NCBI RefSeq assembly: GCF_008629695.1
Contig: NZ_VWSH01000003.1
Location: forward strand, 245,591 to 309,590
Length of the DNA stretch: 64,000 nucleotides
Direction: 5' to 3'
DNA from: Taibaiella lutea
GTDB taxonomy: Bacteria > Bacteroidota > Bacteroidia > Chitinophagales > Chitinophagaceae
A program made the position numbers and the translations under genes. Positions 8,742-16,895 of the stretch are shown piece after piece. Within the stretch, counting starts at the first letter, position 1. The number at the start of each line of letters is the position of its first letter. The notes under the pieces were generated by a model, which saw only the letters and a program-made list of their open reading frames with translations, did not search any database and was not told the DNA's origin.

Positions 8742-9043
8742 TGTATAAAGTTGTTATGTTACCATCCGCAAAACAGGATATTAAAGAAGCTGCCACCTGG
8801 TACAATAAAATACGAAATGGCTTGGGAAGAGAATTTACAAAAGAAATAAGATTGAAAACATACTTTCTGAAAAATAATCCGTTTGGGTACAGTATACGCT
8901 ATAAAAATATAAGAGTTTCAACTATAGAGAGGTTTCCCTTTCTGATCCATTTCAAAATTGAGGAAAGTATCCAAACACTATTTATAATTTCAGTATTTCA
9001 CACAAGTCGAAATCCTGAAATCTGGAATAAAGGATTGGAATGA
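8741..9043 (+). CDS. RelE/ParE family toxin
   Basis: The start is taken as ATG 8741, which overlaps the antitoxin stop; a TTG one codon earlier is also in frame. The 100-residue basic protein has the ParE/RelE layout: VVMLPSAKQDIKEAATWYN helix region, then FLKNNPFGYSIRYKNIRVSTIERFPFLIHF strands and a terminal strand (TLFIISVFHTSRNP). The ending HTSRNPEIW is typical of ParE-type toxins. Members either inhibit DNA gyrase (ParE) or cleave mRNA at the ribosome (RelE); sequence alone does not decide between them. The pair stands alone with no mobile-element genes nearby. Confidence 0.85.
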   Translation: MYKVVMLPSAKQDIKEAATWYNKIRNGLGREFTKEIRLKTYFLKNNPFGYSIRYKNIRVSTIERFPFLIHFKIEESIQTLFIISVFHTSRNPEIWNKGLE

Positions 9044-9044
9044 A

Positions 9045-9091
9045 GGATAAAAGATTTGCTAACTTTTAAAAAGTTGGCAAATCTTTTATCC
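9045..9091. terminator. Long bidirectional terminator between toxin gene and pdxJ
   Basis: The stem GGATAAAAGATTTGC(T)AACTTTT pairs with AAAAGTT(G)GCAAATCTTTTATCC over about 22 bp with one mismatch. It overlaps the pdxJ stop codon (9086-9088). Confidence 0.8.
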
Positions 9092-9805
9092 CAACTGCCT
9101 TTTATACAACTGCACTGTATTCTGCAATCCAAAATATAAAGCATCGCTTATTAAAGCGTGCCCGATAGAAACTTCATCAAGATTTGGAATTTGTTGTGCA
9201 AAATATTGCAGGTTATTCATGTCTAAATCATGACCGGCATTTAACCTAAGACCAACACGTTCTGCTTCTTTAGCAGCAGCAACATAATTTTTAATCGCGG
9301 CTTCTCTGTCATTGATAAAATGTTTGGCATAACTTTCAGTATATAGCTCAATCCTGTCTGTTCCGCATTCTTTTGCAGCGGTAACTAATTCAACAACAGG
9401 ATCAACAAATATAGAGACGCGGATGCCTGCATTTTTAAAAACAGGAATAATGCTTTTCAGGTAAGTCGCTTCCTTAATAGTATCCCAGCCATGATTAGAA
9501 GTAAGCTGGTCGCGGCTGTCAGGCACCAATGTTACTTGTGCCGGTTTATTCTCCAGAACTAATTTAACAAAACTGTCTTCTACAGGATTTCCTTCAATAT
9601 TTAATTCCGTATGAATTACTTTCTTCAATTCATACACATCCGAATATCGGATATGCCTTTCATCAGGACGCGGGTGAACCGTAATGCCATCGGCGCCGAA
9701 GCGTTCTATATCAAGCGCGGCTTTAACGAGATCAGGATTATTACCGCCACGGCTATTACGAAGTGTGGCTATTTTATTGATATTTACAGAAAGTTTTGCA
9801 GGCAT
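9086..9805 (-). CDS. pdxJ: Pyridoxine 5'-phosphate synthase
   Basis: The 239-residue protein is a full-length PdxJ. It begins with the conserved LSVNINKIATLRNSRGG strand and carries ADGITVHPRPDERHIR early on and LNAGHDLDMNNL near the C-terminus, motifs of the phosphate- and substrate-binding TIM barrel. It condenses 1-deoxy-D-xylulose 5-phosphate with 3-amino-2-oxopropyl phosphate in de novo vitamin B6 synthesis (DXP-dependent route). The ATG at 9805 fits the family start. A TACTTTTG promoter lies 23 nt upstream. No other pdx gene is in the window. Confidence 0.95.
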   Translation of the reverse strand: MPAKLSVNINKIATLRNSRGGNNPDLVKAALDIERFGADGITVHPRPDERHIRYSDVYELKKVIHTELNIEGNPVEDSFVKLVLENKPAQVTLVPDSRDQLTSNHGWDTIKEATYLKSIIPVFKNAGIRVSIFVDPVVELVTAAKECGTDRIELYTESYAKHFINDREAAIKNYVAAAKEAERVGLRLNAGHDLDMNNLQYFAQQIPNLDEVSIGHALISDALYFGLQNTVQLYKRQLG

Positions 9806-9828
9806 TTTTATTCAGATAAAGATTTCAG

Positions 9829-9836
9829 CAAAAGTA
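9829..9836 (-). promoter_or_regulatory. -7 element TACTTTTG of pdxJ
   Basis: A perfect TAnnTTTG on the minus strand ends 23 nt before the pdxJ ATG, giving a leader of roughly 15-20 nt. Confidence 0.55.
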
Positions 9837-9846
9837 CATAAAGCAA

Positions 9847-9877
9847 CAATGCCACCTTAGTATTAAAGGTGGCATTG
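9847..9877 (-). terminator. Terminator of the ECF sigma factor gene
   Basis: A perfect 12-bp stem CAATGCCACCTT/AAGGTGGCATTG with a 7-nt loop lies 22 nt past the sigma factor stop codon. Only a weak T tract follows on the minus strand. Confidence 0.7.
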
Positions 9878-9898
9878 TGCTAAAATCTGAATTAAAAC

Positions 9899-10396
9899 TT
9901 AACGGCTCAATTGGCCGGATAAAATCTTACGTGCGAAGTGAATACGACTTTTAATAGTTCCTAAAGGTTCTTGTAAAGTGTCGGCAATTTCCTGATATTT
10001 ATAACCCAGGTAGTGCAATTCAAACGACAATCTGAATATATCAGGCAATTTATTAATAACACCTTTAATTTCTCTGATACCGGCATTTATCATACCATCA
10101 TTATGAGCCACTTTGCTTGTCTGGAACATGTAATAATCCTGCGGCACGTCAGATGACACTTTGGAAAATTTCTTGTTCCTGCGATAATTATTAATAAAGA
10201 TATTGCGCATGATAGTATAAAGCCATGCTTTTATATTAGTACCGGTCTGGTATTTTTCTCTGTTTGCCAAAGCACGATACATCGTTTCCTGAATAAGGTC
10301 TTTTGCTTCTTCAGAATCATGTGTTAATGATACAGCTACCGGTTGAAGGAAATCGCTGTTATTGATAAGCATCTCATTAAATTCTGTTGCGGTCAT
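9899..10396 (-). CDS. ECF-type RNA polymerase sigma factor
   Basis: The start is placed at ATG 10396 (MTATEFNEML), where family members begin; the frame stays open upstream to a TTG without similarity. The 165-residue protein has sigma region 2 (about 22-71: DLIQETMYRALANRE and IKAWLYTIMRNIFINNYRR) and region 4 (about 118-160: YKYQEIADTLQEPLGTIKSRIHFAR, the -35-binding helix-turn-helix). No anti-sigma factor gene is adjacent. The neighbour on the other side is a divergent J-domain gene, which hints at but does not prove a stress link. The target regulon cannot be read from the sequence. Confidence 0.9.
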   Translation of the reverse strand: MTATEFNEMLINNSDFLQPVAVSLTHDSEEAKDLIQETMYRALANREKYQTGTNIKAWLYTIMRNIFINNYRRNKKFSKVSSDVPQDYYMFQTSKVAHNDGMINAGIREIKGVINKLPDIFRLSFELHYLGYKYQEIADTLQEPLGTIKSRIHFARKILSGQLSR

Positions 10397-10501
10397 GTCT
10401 TTTGGTTTTTGTTTGTGATGTAAAAGTAAAACGCTTTTCCGACAAAAAACATTCATAATCAATAGATTATAGTTCCTTAAACACAATTTTAAAGTATTGT
10501 T

Positions 10502-10509
10502 TAGCTTTG
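10502..10509 (+). promoter_or_regulatory. -7 element TAGCTTTG upstream of the J-domain gene
   Basis: A perfect TAnnTTTG lies 61 nt before the proposed ATA start. It would place the transcript start near 10516, with a leader containing a small TTCCC-GGC-GGGAA hairpin (10529-10541). Confidence 0.5.
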
Positions 10510-10570
10510 GGAAAATTATTACACGCTATTCCCGGCGGGAAGCAAATATTTCCACGATTTTAAACCCCAA

Positions 10571-11218
10571 ATAGCCATCAAAGACTATTATCAAACGTTA
10601 GAAGTAAGCCCGGCAGCAACTCCGGATGAAATTAAAAAGTCATTCAGGAGGCTGGCGCACCTCTATCATCCTGATAAAAACACTACAAATGCATTTACAG
10701 AAGCCCGTTTCAGAGAAATACATGAAGCATATAGTACTTTAACCAACGAAAGCAAACGAGCTGCTTATGATAATGAACGCTGGCTTTCAGGACGTTTCAA
10801 AAAGAATGCAGCAGTTTTAACACCTCAGTACTTTCTTGCAGAAACCCAAAAATTAAATCGCCATTTATCAGAAGTAGATGTTTACAGAATGAATAAGCAA
10901 TTGCTCCAGGAATATTTGTTGTTCCTGCTTTCAGCTGATAAAGCAGCTATTATTATTCAGCATAGCGACAGTAAAACCATTATTGCCATTGTAACAGAAA
11001 TGACACTTGCAATAAAGTATCTGCCTGCTTATTTTGCATTACCGGTTTTGGAAAAATTAATTAGCGTGGCTGCAATCAATGATGAAGCTGCACAAATGGT
11101 TGCTTCAAAAATAACAGGTATAAAGAAAGAACAAAAATGGCAAAAGGCTTATCCATGGCTGATTGTATTGATTACCATCTGCATTCTCATTGCAATGTAT
11201 CTGTTCAGTAAAAAATAA
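10571..11218 (+). CDS. Membrane-anchored J-domain (DnaJ-like) protein with ATA start
   Basis: The J domain is clear: [22 protein letters not shown], the Hsp70-stimulating HPD motif (H33-P34-D35 in LYHPDKN), and [22 protein letters not shown] central helical region follows, and a single transmembrane segment near the C-terminus ([19 protein letters not shown]) ends in KK. The frame is open back to a TAG at 10502-10504. Between that stop and the J domain there is no ATG, GTG or TTG. The only start matching the family (MAIKDYY) is ATA at 10571; ATC at 10577 is the alternative. An internal ATG at 10889 would remove the whole J domain. The gene may use a rare start codon or carry a start mutation. 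It would recruit DnaK to the inner membrane. Confidence 0.8.
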   Translation: MAIKDYYQTLEVSPAATPDEIKKSFRRLAHLYHPDKNTTNAFTEARFREIHEAYSTLTNESKRAAYDNERWLSGRFKKNAAVLTPQYFLAETQKLNRHLSEVDVYRMNKQLLQEYLLFLLSADKAAIIIQHSDSKTIIAIVTEMTLAIKYLPAYFALPVLEKLISVAAINDEAAQMVASKITGIKKEQKWQKAYPWLIVLITICILIAMYLFSKK

Positions 11219-11266
11219 ATTACATTTTAATTCAGCATATTAAGAAAGAAAAAAGTCTTCAAATAT

Positions 11267-11274
11267 TACCTTTG
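11267..11274 (+). promoter_or_regulatory. -7 element TACCTTTG of the glycosyl hydrolase-like gene
   Basis: A perfect TAnnTTTG ends 26 nt before the GTG start at 11301. Confidence 0.5.
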
Positions 11275-11300
11275 CACTATACATCTCAACCGATACACAC

Positions 11301-12785
11301 GTGCGCTATCCTTTTCTTTGTTGTCTTTTATGTTCATTCCTGTTTTTATTTCAAGCCTCTGCAGCCCCAAAGCGCGAATTAAGAGCCGTATGGATTGCTA
11401 CAGTCGGCAACATTGACTGGCCTTCCAAGCAAGGTCTTTCAGCACAGCAGCAACAGCAGGAATTCATCAATCATCTTAACTTTTTACAAAGTCATGGTTT
11501 TAATGCGGTGATTGTACAGATACGTCCTGCGGCAGATGCATTCTATCCTTCGGAATATGAACCGTGGAGCAAATACCTTTCAGGAAAACAAGGCCAGCCG
11601 CCTTTTCCGAAGTACGATCCTTTGGAATTCATGATTGCGGAATGCCATAAGCGCAATATGGAATTTCATGCGTGGTTCAATCCTTACCGTGCATTAGTGG
11701 CAAGCAACAGCAATCCGAATCCTGCAAATCATGCTACAAGAACACATCCCGATTGGATTATCAGTTATGGTGGTAAATCCTATTTCGATCCCGGTAATCC
11801 TGAAGCAAGAGAATATATTCTGAAAGTTATTTTAGACGTAGTGCATCGTTATGATATAGATGCGGTTCACATTGATGACTATTTTTACCCCTACCCTGTT
11901 GCCGGCAAAGCCTTTGGCGACCAGAATTCTTATACAAAATACAGCAATGGCCAAAGCCGCGAAGACTGGCGCAGAGACAATGTCAATCTTTTTGTATCGC
12001 AACTAAATGTCAACATCAAAAAAGAAAAATCATGGGTCAAATTTGGTGTAAGCCCTTTTGGCATCTGGCGTAATGATAACAAAGATGCGGAAGGCTCCGC
12101 CACAAGAGGCTCCAGTTGTTATGATGACTTGTACAGCGATGTAAAATTATGGGTAGAAAACAAATGGGTTGACTATGTTGCACCTCAATTATATTGGCAA
12201 CAGGGTCATCGTGTGGCTAATTATGATGTGCTGCTGCCCTGGTGGAAACAACATACGCCTGCTCGTCAGTTATATATAGGCCTTGGTGTTTACAATATGG
12301 TCAATGCGCGTGCAACGCCCTGGAATAGCCCCAATGAGATTCTTGAACAAATAAGAGATGCGAGGCAGGAACATGCAAACGGCTTTGTGTTCTACAGCAT
12401 GTCGAGCTTCTATAAAATCAGTAGCGCATTGAGCGACAGTTTACAGCAAAATTATTTTGGCACTATTGCTGTTCCGCCGGCCATGCCCTGGTTAGACCGC
12501 ACTGCGCCGCCTGCACCTGTTGCGAGGATTGCTGTGGTAAACAACGGTAATCTCATTCAGTGGGACCCTGTAATTGCGGGTAAAGAAGCTACAAAGTACC
12601 TGGTTTACCGCTTCGCACCGGGAGAGAAGATGGATTTGGAAAATGCCGATAACATTGTGGCACTTACGCAGGCAACCAGCTTTCTGGACAGGGATAATAG
12701 CAAACAATATCAATATATCATAACTGCGTTGGACAGGGTGTGGAATGAAAGCGAGAAAAGCAATGCAGTATATATAAAGAACTAA
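11301..12785 (+). CDS. Family 10-like glycosyl hydrolase (GHL10/DUF187), secreted
   Basis: The 494-residue protein starts at GTG 11301 with a signal peptide (about 1-21, ending ASA). The core from about 25 to 335 is a GHL10-type TIM barrel with RELRAVWIATVGNIDWPSK, AVIVQIRPAADAFYPS, FHAWFNPYRA, YDIDAVHIDDYFYPYP and VDYVAPQLYWQ, all hallmarks of this family. A fibronectin type III-like domain (about 395-494) completes it. Members are thought to act on cell-wall or extracellular polysaccharides; the acidic residues in HIDDYFYP are likely to be in the active cleft. The substrate is unknown. Location is periplasm or outside. It has its own promoter and terminator. Confidence 0.88.
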   Translation: MRYPFLCCLLCSFLFLFQASAAPKRELRAVWIATVGNIDWPSKQGLSAQQQQQEFINHLNFLQSHGFNAVIVQIRPAADAFYPSEYEPWSKYLSGKQGQPPFPKYDPLEFMIAECHKRNMEFHAWFNPYRALVASNSNPNPANHATRTHPDWIISYGGKSYFDPGNPEAREYILKVILDVVHRYDIDAVHIDDYFYPYPVAGKAFGDQNSYTKYSNGQSREDWRRDNVNLFVSQLNVNIKKEKSWVKFGVSPFGIWRNDNKDAEGSATRGSSCYDDLYSDVKLWVENKWVDYVAPQLYWQQGHRVANYDVLLPWWKQHTPARQLYIGLGVYNMVNARATPWNSPNEILEQIRDARQEHANGFVFYSMSSFYKISSALSDSLQQNYFGTIAVPPAMPWLDRTAPPAPVARIAVVNNGNLIQWDPVIAGKEATKYLVYRFAPGEKMDLENADNIVALTQATSFLDRDNSKQYQYIITALDRVWNESEKSNAVYIKN

Positions 12786-12864
12786 TTACCTATCAGGCCA
12801 AAACATTATCAAAAGGAAATATTCCAAATAATAATTTTAGTCCCCTGCAGCCCCTTCCGCACAT

Positions 12865-12902
12865 ATTCGTGTAAGTAGACTGTTAAAAGTACACGAATTT
12901 TT
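12865..12902 (+). terminator. Terminator after the glycosyl hydrolase-like gene
   Basis: A perfect 9-bp stem ATTCGTGTA/TACACGAAT with a 16-nt loop is followed by a short T run, 80 nt past the stop. Confidence 0.65.
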
Positions 12903-12973
12903 GGGTTATTTCCAGAGAAATGACCTAACTTGCCGCCGAAAAATAATCCAAAAATTTAACCAAAAAACAATTT

Positions 12974-13816
12974 ATGAAAAAAATTCTAGCTTTAGCGGGG
13001 CTTGTTGCCTCTGTGTTCATGGGTGCTAATGCAAATGCTGCTCCTGATACCGCCTGGGTTACTCCTGTTTTTATTACTGAAAGCGTAACAATCAATGGTT
13101 GTACTCCTTCTGATTCAGTTTTAGTAAGATACGGTTTCATCAATCACGGACCTTATACGATTAAAACAACTGATACTGTAGCGTTCCTTGATTTCACAAA
13201 TCAAAGTTCTGATCCTTCTGATGGCGTATGGACATATTCTCCAGCTGCTAATGTTGCTCCTGGCGATACTTTCGCTTTAGAAGATTTCAACACATTCTAT
13301 ACAGGAATCGGAACTGCTCTTCCTATTAACTGGTTGGTTGATGGTAGCGGAGCAGTTGTTGTGCCTCCATTCGCGAGCGGTAACTATGCCGGTGTAGCAC
13401 AATGGCTTGGTGTTATGACTCAAACTGCTAATGGCCTTGACTTCAGATCTGACATTATCAGCAACAATCAAGATTCTACATCTGCTTACGCAGACAGCTC
13501 TATTGCTTTTATCGGCATTTCACTACACTGTACTACAGGTATTAAAGATGCTCAGTTCAGCAAATCAACTTTAAACGTATTCCCTAACCCTGCTTCAGGC
13601 GAATTGTCATTTACAAATGATTTTGCAGCTGCAACAAAAGCAGAAGTTATCGTTACTGATATCGCAGGACGTGTTGTAAAAACAATGGATTTAGGAAAAC
13701 AAAATGCAGGTACAAAAACGTTCCGCATTGATATCCAGGATTTACATAAAGGCATGTACTACATCAGTTTGATTACTGAAAATACAAAAAGCATCAACAA
13801 GTTCATAAAGAACTAA
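12974..13816 (+). CDS. Secreted protein with T9SS type A sorting domain
   Basis: The 280-residue protein has an N-terminal signal peptide (MKKILALAGLVASVFMGANANA) and a middle beta-sandwich-like part with no recognised domain. The C-terminal type A sorting domain (about 203-280) carries LNVFPNPASGELSF, a central VTDIAGRVVKTMDL strand and GMYYISLITENTKSINKFIKN. The domain guides export through the outer membrane by the type IX system. Codon use and G+C look like the neighbours. A possible promoter (TTTG at 12900-12903, TAACTTGC at 12926) lies just upstream. The cargo function is unknown. Confidence 0.85.
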   Translation: MKKILALAGLVASVFMGANANAAPDTAWVTPVFITESVTINGCTPSDSVLVRYGFINHGPYTIKTTDTVAFLDFTNQSSDPSDGVWTYSPAANVAPGDTFALEDFNTFYTGIGTALPINWLVDGSGAVVVPPFASGNYAGVAQWLGVMTQTANGLDFRSDIISNNQDSTSAYADSSIAFIGISLHCTTGIKDAQFSKSTLNVFPNPASGELSFTNDFAAATKAEVIVTDIAGRVVKTMDLGKQNAGTKTFRIDIQDLHKGMYYISLITENTKSINKFIKN

Positions 13817-13838
13817 GTTCTTAAACGAGGCTATTTTC

Positions 13839-13875
13839 AACCCCGGTTAACACAAATTAACCGGGGTTTGTATTT
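13839..13875 (+). terminator. Terminator after the T9SS type A protein gene
   Basis: A perfect 12-bp stem AACCCCGGTTAA/TTAACCGGGGTT with a 6-nt loop is followed by GTATTTTTG. Confidence 0.88.
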
Positions 13876-13921
13876 TTGTGCCCAATCCTGTTTTACCAAT
13901 ATTGTAGTAAGTTAATAATCC

Positions 13922-13929
13922 TATTTTTG
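13922..13929 (+). promoter_or_regulatory. -7 element TATTTTTG immediately before tdk
   Basis: A perfect TAnnTTTG, with a TTG at 13902-13904 spaced 17 nt upstream, ends only 7 nt before the tdk ATG. The mRNA would have almost no 5' leader. Confidence 0.55.
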
Positions 13930-13936
13930 CAGCAAG

Positions 13937-14503
13937 ATGTTTATAGAACCTTTTAAGTCGGGAAATAATACCGGTTGGATTGAAGTCATTTGCGGCTCTA
14001 TGTTTTCGGGTAAGACCGAAGAGCTTATCCGCAGACTGAAACGTGCGCAGATAGCCAAACAAAGAATAGAAATCTTCAAACCTTCGGTTGAAAAGCGCTA
14101 CCATGAAACAGAGGTCGTTTCGCACGATGAAAGCCGTATACGTTCAACCCCTGTTACAGCTTCGCAGAATATATTGCTGCTGGCGGAAGATGCCGAAGTT
14201 ATCGGCATAGATGAAGCCCAGTTTTTTGATGCGGAACTGCCAAACGTTGCCGAAACACTTGCATCCAAAGGTGTAAGGGTCATTGTTGCGGGCCTGGACA
14301 TGGATTTTCAGGGACAACCTTTTGGGCCGATTCCTGCCCTGCTGGCCAAGGCAGATTATATAACCAAGCTACATGCTATTTGTGTAAAATGCGGCAGCAT
14401 TGCCAACTATTCTTTCCGGACGTCTTCCGAATCGGAGAAATTCGTTTTGGGAGAACAGGACAAATATGAACCCCGTTGCAGGTCATGCTTTCAAAAGGTC
14501 TGA
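13937..14503 (+). CDS. tdk: Thymidine kinase
   Basis: The 188-residue protein is a type II thymidine kinase. It has the P-loop GSMFSGKT (20-27), IGIDEAQFF (Walker B-like), [11 protein letters not shown] (lasso/substrate region) and four zinc-binding cysteines in ICVKCG and RCRSC. It phosphorylates thymidine to dTMP in the salvage pathway. The ATG start is supported by the family's usual MFIE...GWIEVICG N-terminus. ruvB follows 39 nt later, so the two are probably co-transcribed. Confidence 0.96.
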   Translation: MFIEPFKSGNNTGWIEVICGSMFSGKTEELIRRLKRAQIAKQRIEIFKPSVEKRYHETEVVSHDESRIRSTPVTASQNILLLAEDAEVIGIDEAQFFDAELPNVAETLASKGVRVIVAGLDMDFQGQPFGPIPALLAKADYITKLHAICVKCGSIANYSFRTSSESEKFVLGEQDKYEPRCRSCFQKV

Positions 14504-14542
14504 CATCCTGTTTCTACGACTTCAAAAGCTTAATTTTACCGC

Positions 14543-15571
14543 ATGGAACCATCGCATTTACGCCCCAATGATAATCTGAATCCGGCAGAGAAAGAATATG
14601 AGAACAGCATCAGGCCGCAGAGCATTGAAGATTTTTCGGGGCAGCCGCAGCTGATTGAGAACTTGCGCATATTTATCAAAGCGGCAAATATGCGTGGCGA
14701 AGCTTTGGACCATGTATTGTTTCATGGGCCTCCGGGATTGGGAAAGACTACCCTGTCAAGGATTGTAGCCAATGAACTGAATGCAAATATTAAAGAAACA
14801 AGTGGCCCGGTATTGGACAAACCCGGCGATTTAGCCGGATTGCTTACCAATTTAGAAAACCGCGACGTACTTTTTATAGATGAGATACACCGTTTGAGCG
14901 TGGTAGTGGAAGAGTATCTCTATGCTGCTATGGAAGATTATAAAATTGACCTGATGATTGAAAGCGGCCCTAACGCCCGCAGCATCCAGATTGCTTTAAG
15001 CCCTTTTACTTTAATTGGTGCAACAACACGTTCCGGGCTACTTACAGCGCCTTTGTTATCCCGTTTCGGTATTAAATCCCGCCTCGATTATTATCCGCAG
15101 GAAGTACTGCAAAGAATTATCCTGCGCTCCGCCAATTTGCTGAAAGTAAAGATTACTTCGGATGCGGCAGGTGAAATATCAAGGCGCAGCCGTGGCACAC
15201 CGCGTATTGCCAATGGCTTGCTACGCCGTATGCGGGACTTTGCACAGGTACTTGGCAACGGTGTGATTGATTTAGGCATTACAGAGCATAGCCTGAAAGC
15301 GCTGAATGTAGATGCCAGCGGACTGGATGATATGGATAACCGTATCCTTTCTACTTTAATTGAAAAATTCAAAGGTGGTCCTGTAGGCATCAGCAATATT
15401 GCCACAGCGGTTGGCGAAGAATCAGGTACCATCGAAGAAGTGTATGAACCCTTCCTTATTCAGGAAGGTTATATTGTACGTACGCCCCGCGGCAGGGAAG
15501 CTACCGAAAAAGCCTATAAGCATCTTGGCAAAGACAAAGGCTTACAAGGCGGCGTACAGATGTTGTTTTAA
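14543..15571 (+). CDS. ruvB: Holliday junction branch migration helicase RuvB
   Basis: The 342-residue AAA+ protein has Walker [11 protein letters not shown] (GPPGLGKT 62-69), Walker B FIDEIHRL (DEIH 113-116), sensor 1 GATTRSG, arginine-finger region SRFG and a C-terminal winged helix with the RTPRGREAT motif. RuvB drives branch migration with RuvA and supports RuvC cutting in recombinational repair. The partners are not in this window. It lies 39 nt after tdk, so both may share a transcript. Confidence 0.97.
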   Translation: MEPSHLRPNDNLNPAEKEYENSIRPQSIEDFSGQPQLIENLRIFIKAANMRGEALDHVLFHGPPGLGKTTLSRIVANELNANIKETSGPVLDKPGDLAGLLTNLENRDVLFIDEIHRLSVVVEEYLYAAMEDYKIDLMIESGPNARSIQIALSPFTLIGATTRSGLLTAPLLSRFGIKSRLDYYPQEVLQRIILRSANLLKVKITSDAAGEISRRSRGTPRIANGLLRRMRDFAQVLGNGVIDLGITEHSLKALNVDASGLDDMDNRILSTLIEKFKGGPVGISNIATAVGEESGTIEEVYEPFLIQEGYIVRTPRGREATEKAYKHLGKDKGLQGGVQMLF

Positions 15572-15591
15572 TGTAGCTGTTCACACTTTTT

Positions 15592-15659
15592 AGATGCAGA
15601 TGTCCCACCCTTTGAAGTGTGGGACAAAACTTTAAGCCTGAAGACCATTAACTGCATCT
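15592..15659. terminator. Nested inverted repeat between converging ruvB and DUF6261-like genes
   Basis: An inner hairpin TGTCCCAC/GTGGGACA (15601-15608 with 15619-15626) is enclosed by AGATGCAG (15592-15599) and CTGCATCT (15652-15659). It probably serves as terminator for both convergent genes. Confidence 0.6.
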
Positions 15660-16384
15660 TACTTTTTACCCTCTACCCCTTTCCTTTTTGCCAGTAAATC
15701 AGCATAATACTTACGGCCATTATTAAAGGCGTCAAGCAATGGCGGATAAAAGCCTTCATCCTTTTTGAAATCACACATGGCAAGTATATATTTTGCCAGG
15801 CTGCTGTAGGTTCCGAGCATTTGGCTCTTCAGCATTTTACCGTCATATGTTTCTTTAGACAAGACAGTTAATGAACGGGTGGCGAATACGTTATCAAATG
15901 CATCTGCAACTTCACTCAGGTTGGAAAGATGCAATTGCAGTCCAAGCACTTGTACATGATAGTCATTTTCTTCTTTATTCCATTCATCCAGAAATTTACG
16001 GATGCCCTTACTCTCGGCTTCATAATTGAGGAATTCCAGGCCTTCGTATCTCGACAGAATAATGTTAGCAACAGTTAAAGCTTCTTTGATTTCAGGCTCT
16101 TCACGATAACGGAAGGTAGCAATACAGAGACGGATAGTACTTAATTTTCTGTCGCGCAGCAGGTCAAGCTCTTCCAGGCGCTTCGTATCGGCCATAGCCT
16201 GTATCTGTCCCAACGCATTGTAAAATTCATTGGCTTGTGCCTTCAGGAGCTGAAAGCGTTCGTTCATTTCATTATCCTTCGTAAGATCCAGATTTAAAGA
16301 CGCTATATCGCTAAAGAGGCGGGTAATAAACTGGCTGGTTTCAAAGTATTGCAAATCTTGGCTTGCAATTGCATGTAATTTCAT
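15659..16384 (-). CDS. DUF6261-like protein
   Basis: I take ATG 16384 as start (MKLHAIASQDL), because family members usually begin with MKL followed by this helix; an ATG nine codons upstream is also open. The 241-residue product is predicted all helical, with no signal peptide or membrane segment, and ends in a Lys-rich tail. It resembles the Bacteroidota DUF6261 group (recalled similarity, not a search). The biochemical function is unknown. It lies next to the GC-rich minisatellite on its 5' side. Confidence 0.65.
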   Translation of the reverse strand: MKLHAIASQDLQYFETSQFITRLFSDIASLNLDLTKDNEMNERFQLLKAQANEFYNALGQIQAMADTKRLEELDLLRDRKLSTIRLCIATFRYREEPEIKEALTVANIILSRYEGLEFLNYEAESKGIRKFLDEWNKEENDYHVQVLGLQLHLSNLSEVADAFDNVFATRSLTVLSKETYDGKMLKSQMLGTYSSLAKYILAMCDFKKDEGFYPPLLDAFNNGRKYYADLLAKRKGVEGKK

Positions 16385-16585
16385 AATATTATGTTTTAAA
16401 TTCGATAACATTATGATATCTGCAAAAACCGTGCCAAACTTTCTTTCTTAGCCTGAAATCTTGCAATTATTGTAAAAAAAATTCTGACTCAGGCAACCGA
16501 AGTGAAGATTAGCCTACTTGTTTTCTGATTTTTTCCTTCCAGGGACATTTCTTTTTTCACAGAAATATGTGGAGAGAAAATCAGG

Positions 16586-16878
16586 AACCGCATCCGGCGT
16601 ACCGGACGGGCTGCCGGAAGGTTGGGGGAAAGTTTCCAGTATGCTGGACGGCAGATCGGAGCATCGGGGAAGCTTTCCAGTACACTGGACGGGCCGCCGG
16701 AAGGGTAAGGCAAGGTTTCCAGTGTCCTGAACGACAGACCGGAGCATCAGGGAAGCTTTCCAGTATACTGGATGGGTTGCCGGAAGGGTAAGGCAAGGTT
16801 TCCAGTACGCTGGACGACAGACCGGAACATCGGGGAAGCTTTCCGGTATGCCGGGATAATGTGCCGGGAGTGGGGAAA
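16586..16878. repeat. GC-rich minisatellite, alternating 41/42-bp units
   Basis: About seven units occur in tandem, starting near 16586, 16629, 16670, 16712, 16753, 16795 and 16836. Two subtypes alternate: one beginning AAGCTTTCCAGTAYACTGG with CCGCCGGAAGGGTAAGGC, the other beginning AAGGTTTCCAG with GACAGACCGGARCATCRGGG, making an 83-bp dimer. Most units contain a small palindrome TCCAG-N4-CTGGA. The first and last units are degenerate. Because 83 is not a multiple of three, the reading frame shifts every dimer, so overlapping ORFs here are not expected to code. G+C is clearly above the surroundings. Confidence 0.9.
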
Positions 16879-16895
16879 AGATTAAAACAGTCTTG

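Noticed and set aside
8511..9043. Toxin-antitoxin pair as part of a larger defence island or mobile element
   Set aside because: Both flanks are housekeeping genes (ahpD, pdxJ) and no integrase, transposase or repeat ends are present.
10889..11218. 109-codon ORF starting at an internal ATG
   Set aside because: It is the C-terminal half of the J-domain protein; the frame continues upstream through the HPD motif to 10571.
13847..14125. 92-codon minus-strand ORF over the tdk promoter
   Set aside because: It is antisense to the conserved tdk N-terminus and its terminator region; no family similarity.
16586..16878. Possible CRISPR array
   Set aside because: The units follow each other without unique spacers, are imperfect, and alternate between two subtypes. 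There are no cas genes nearby.
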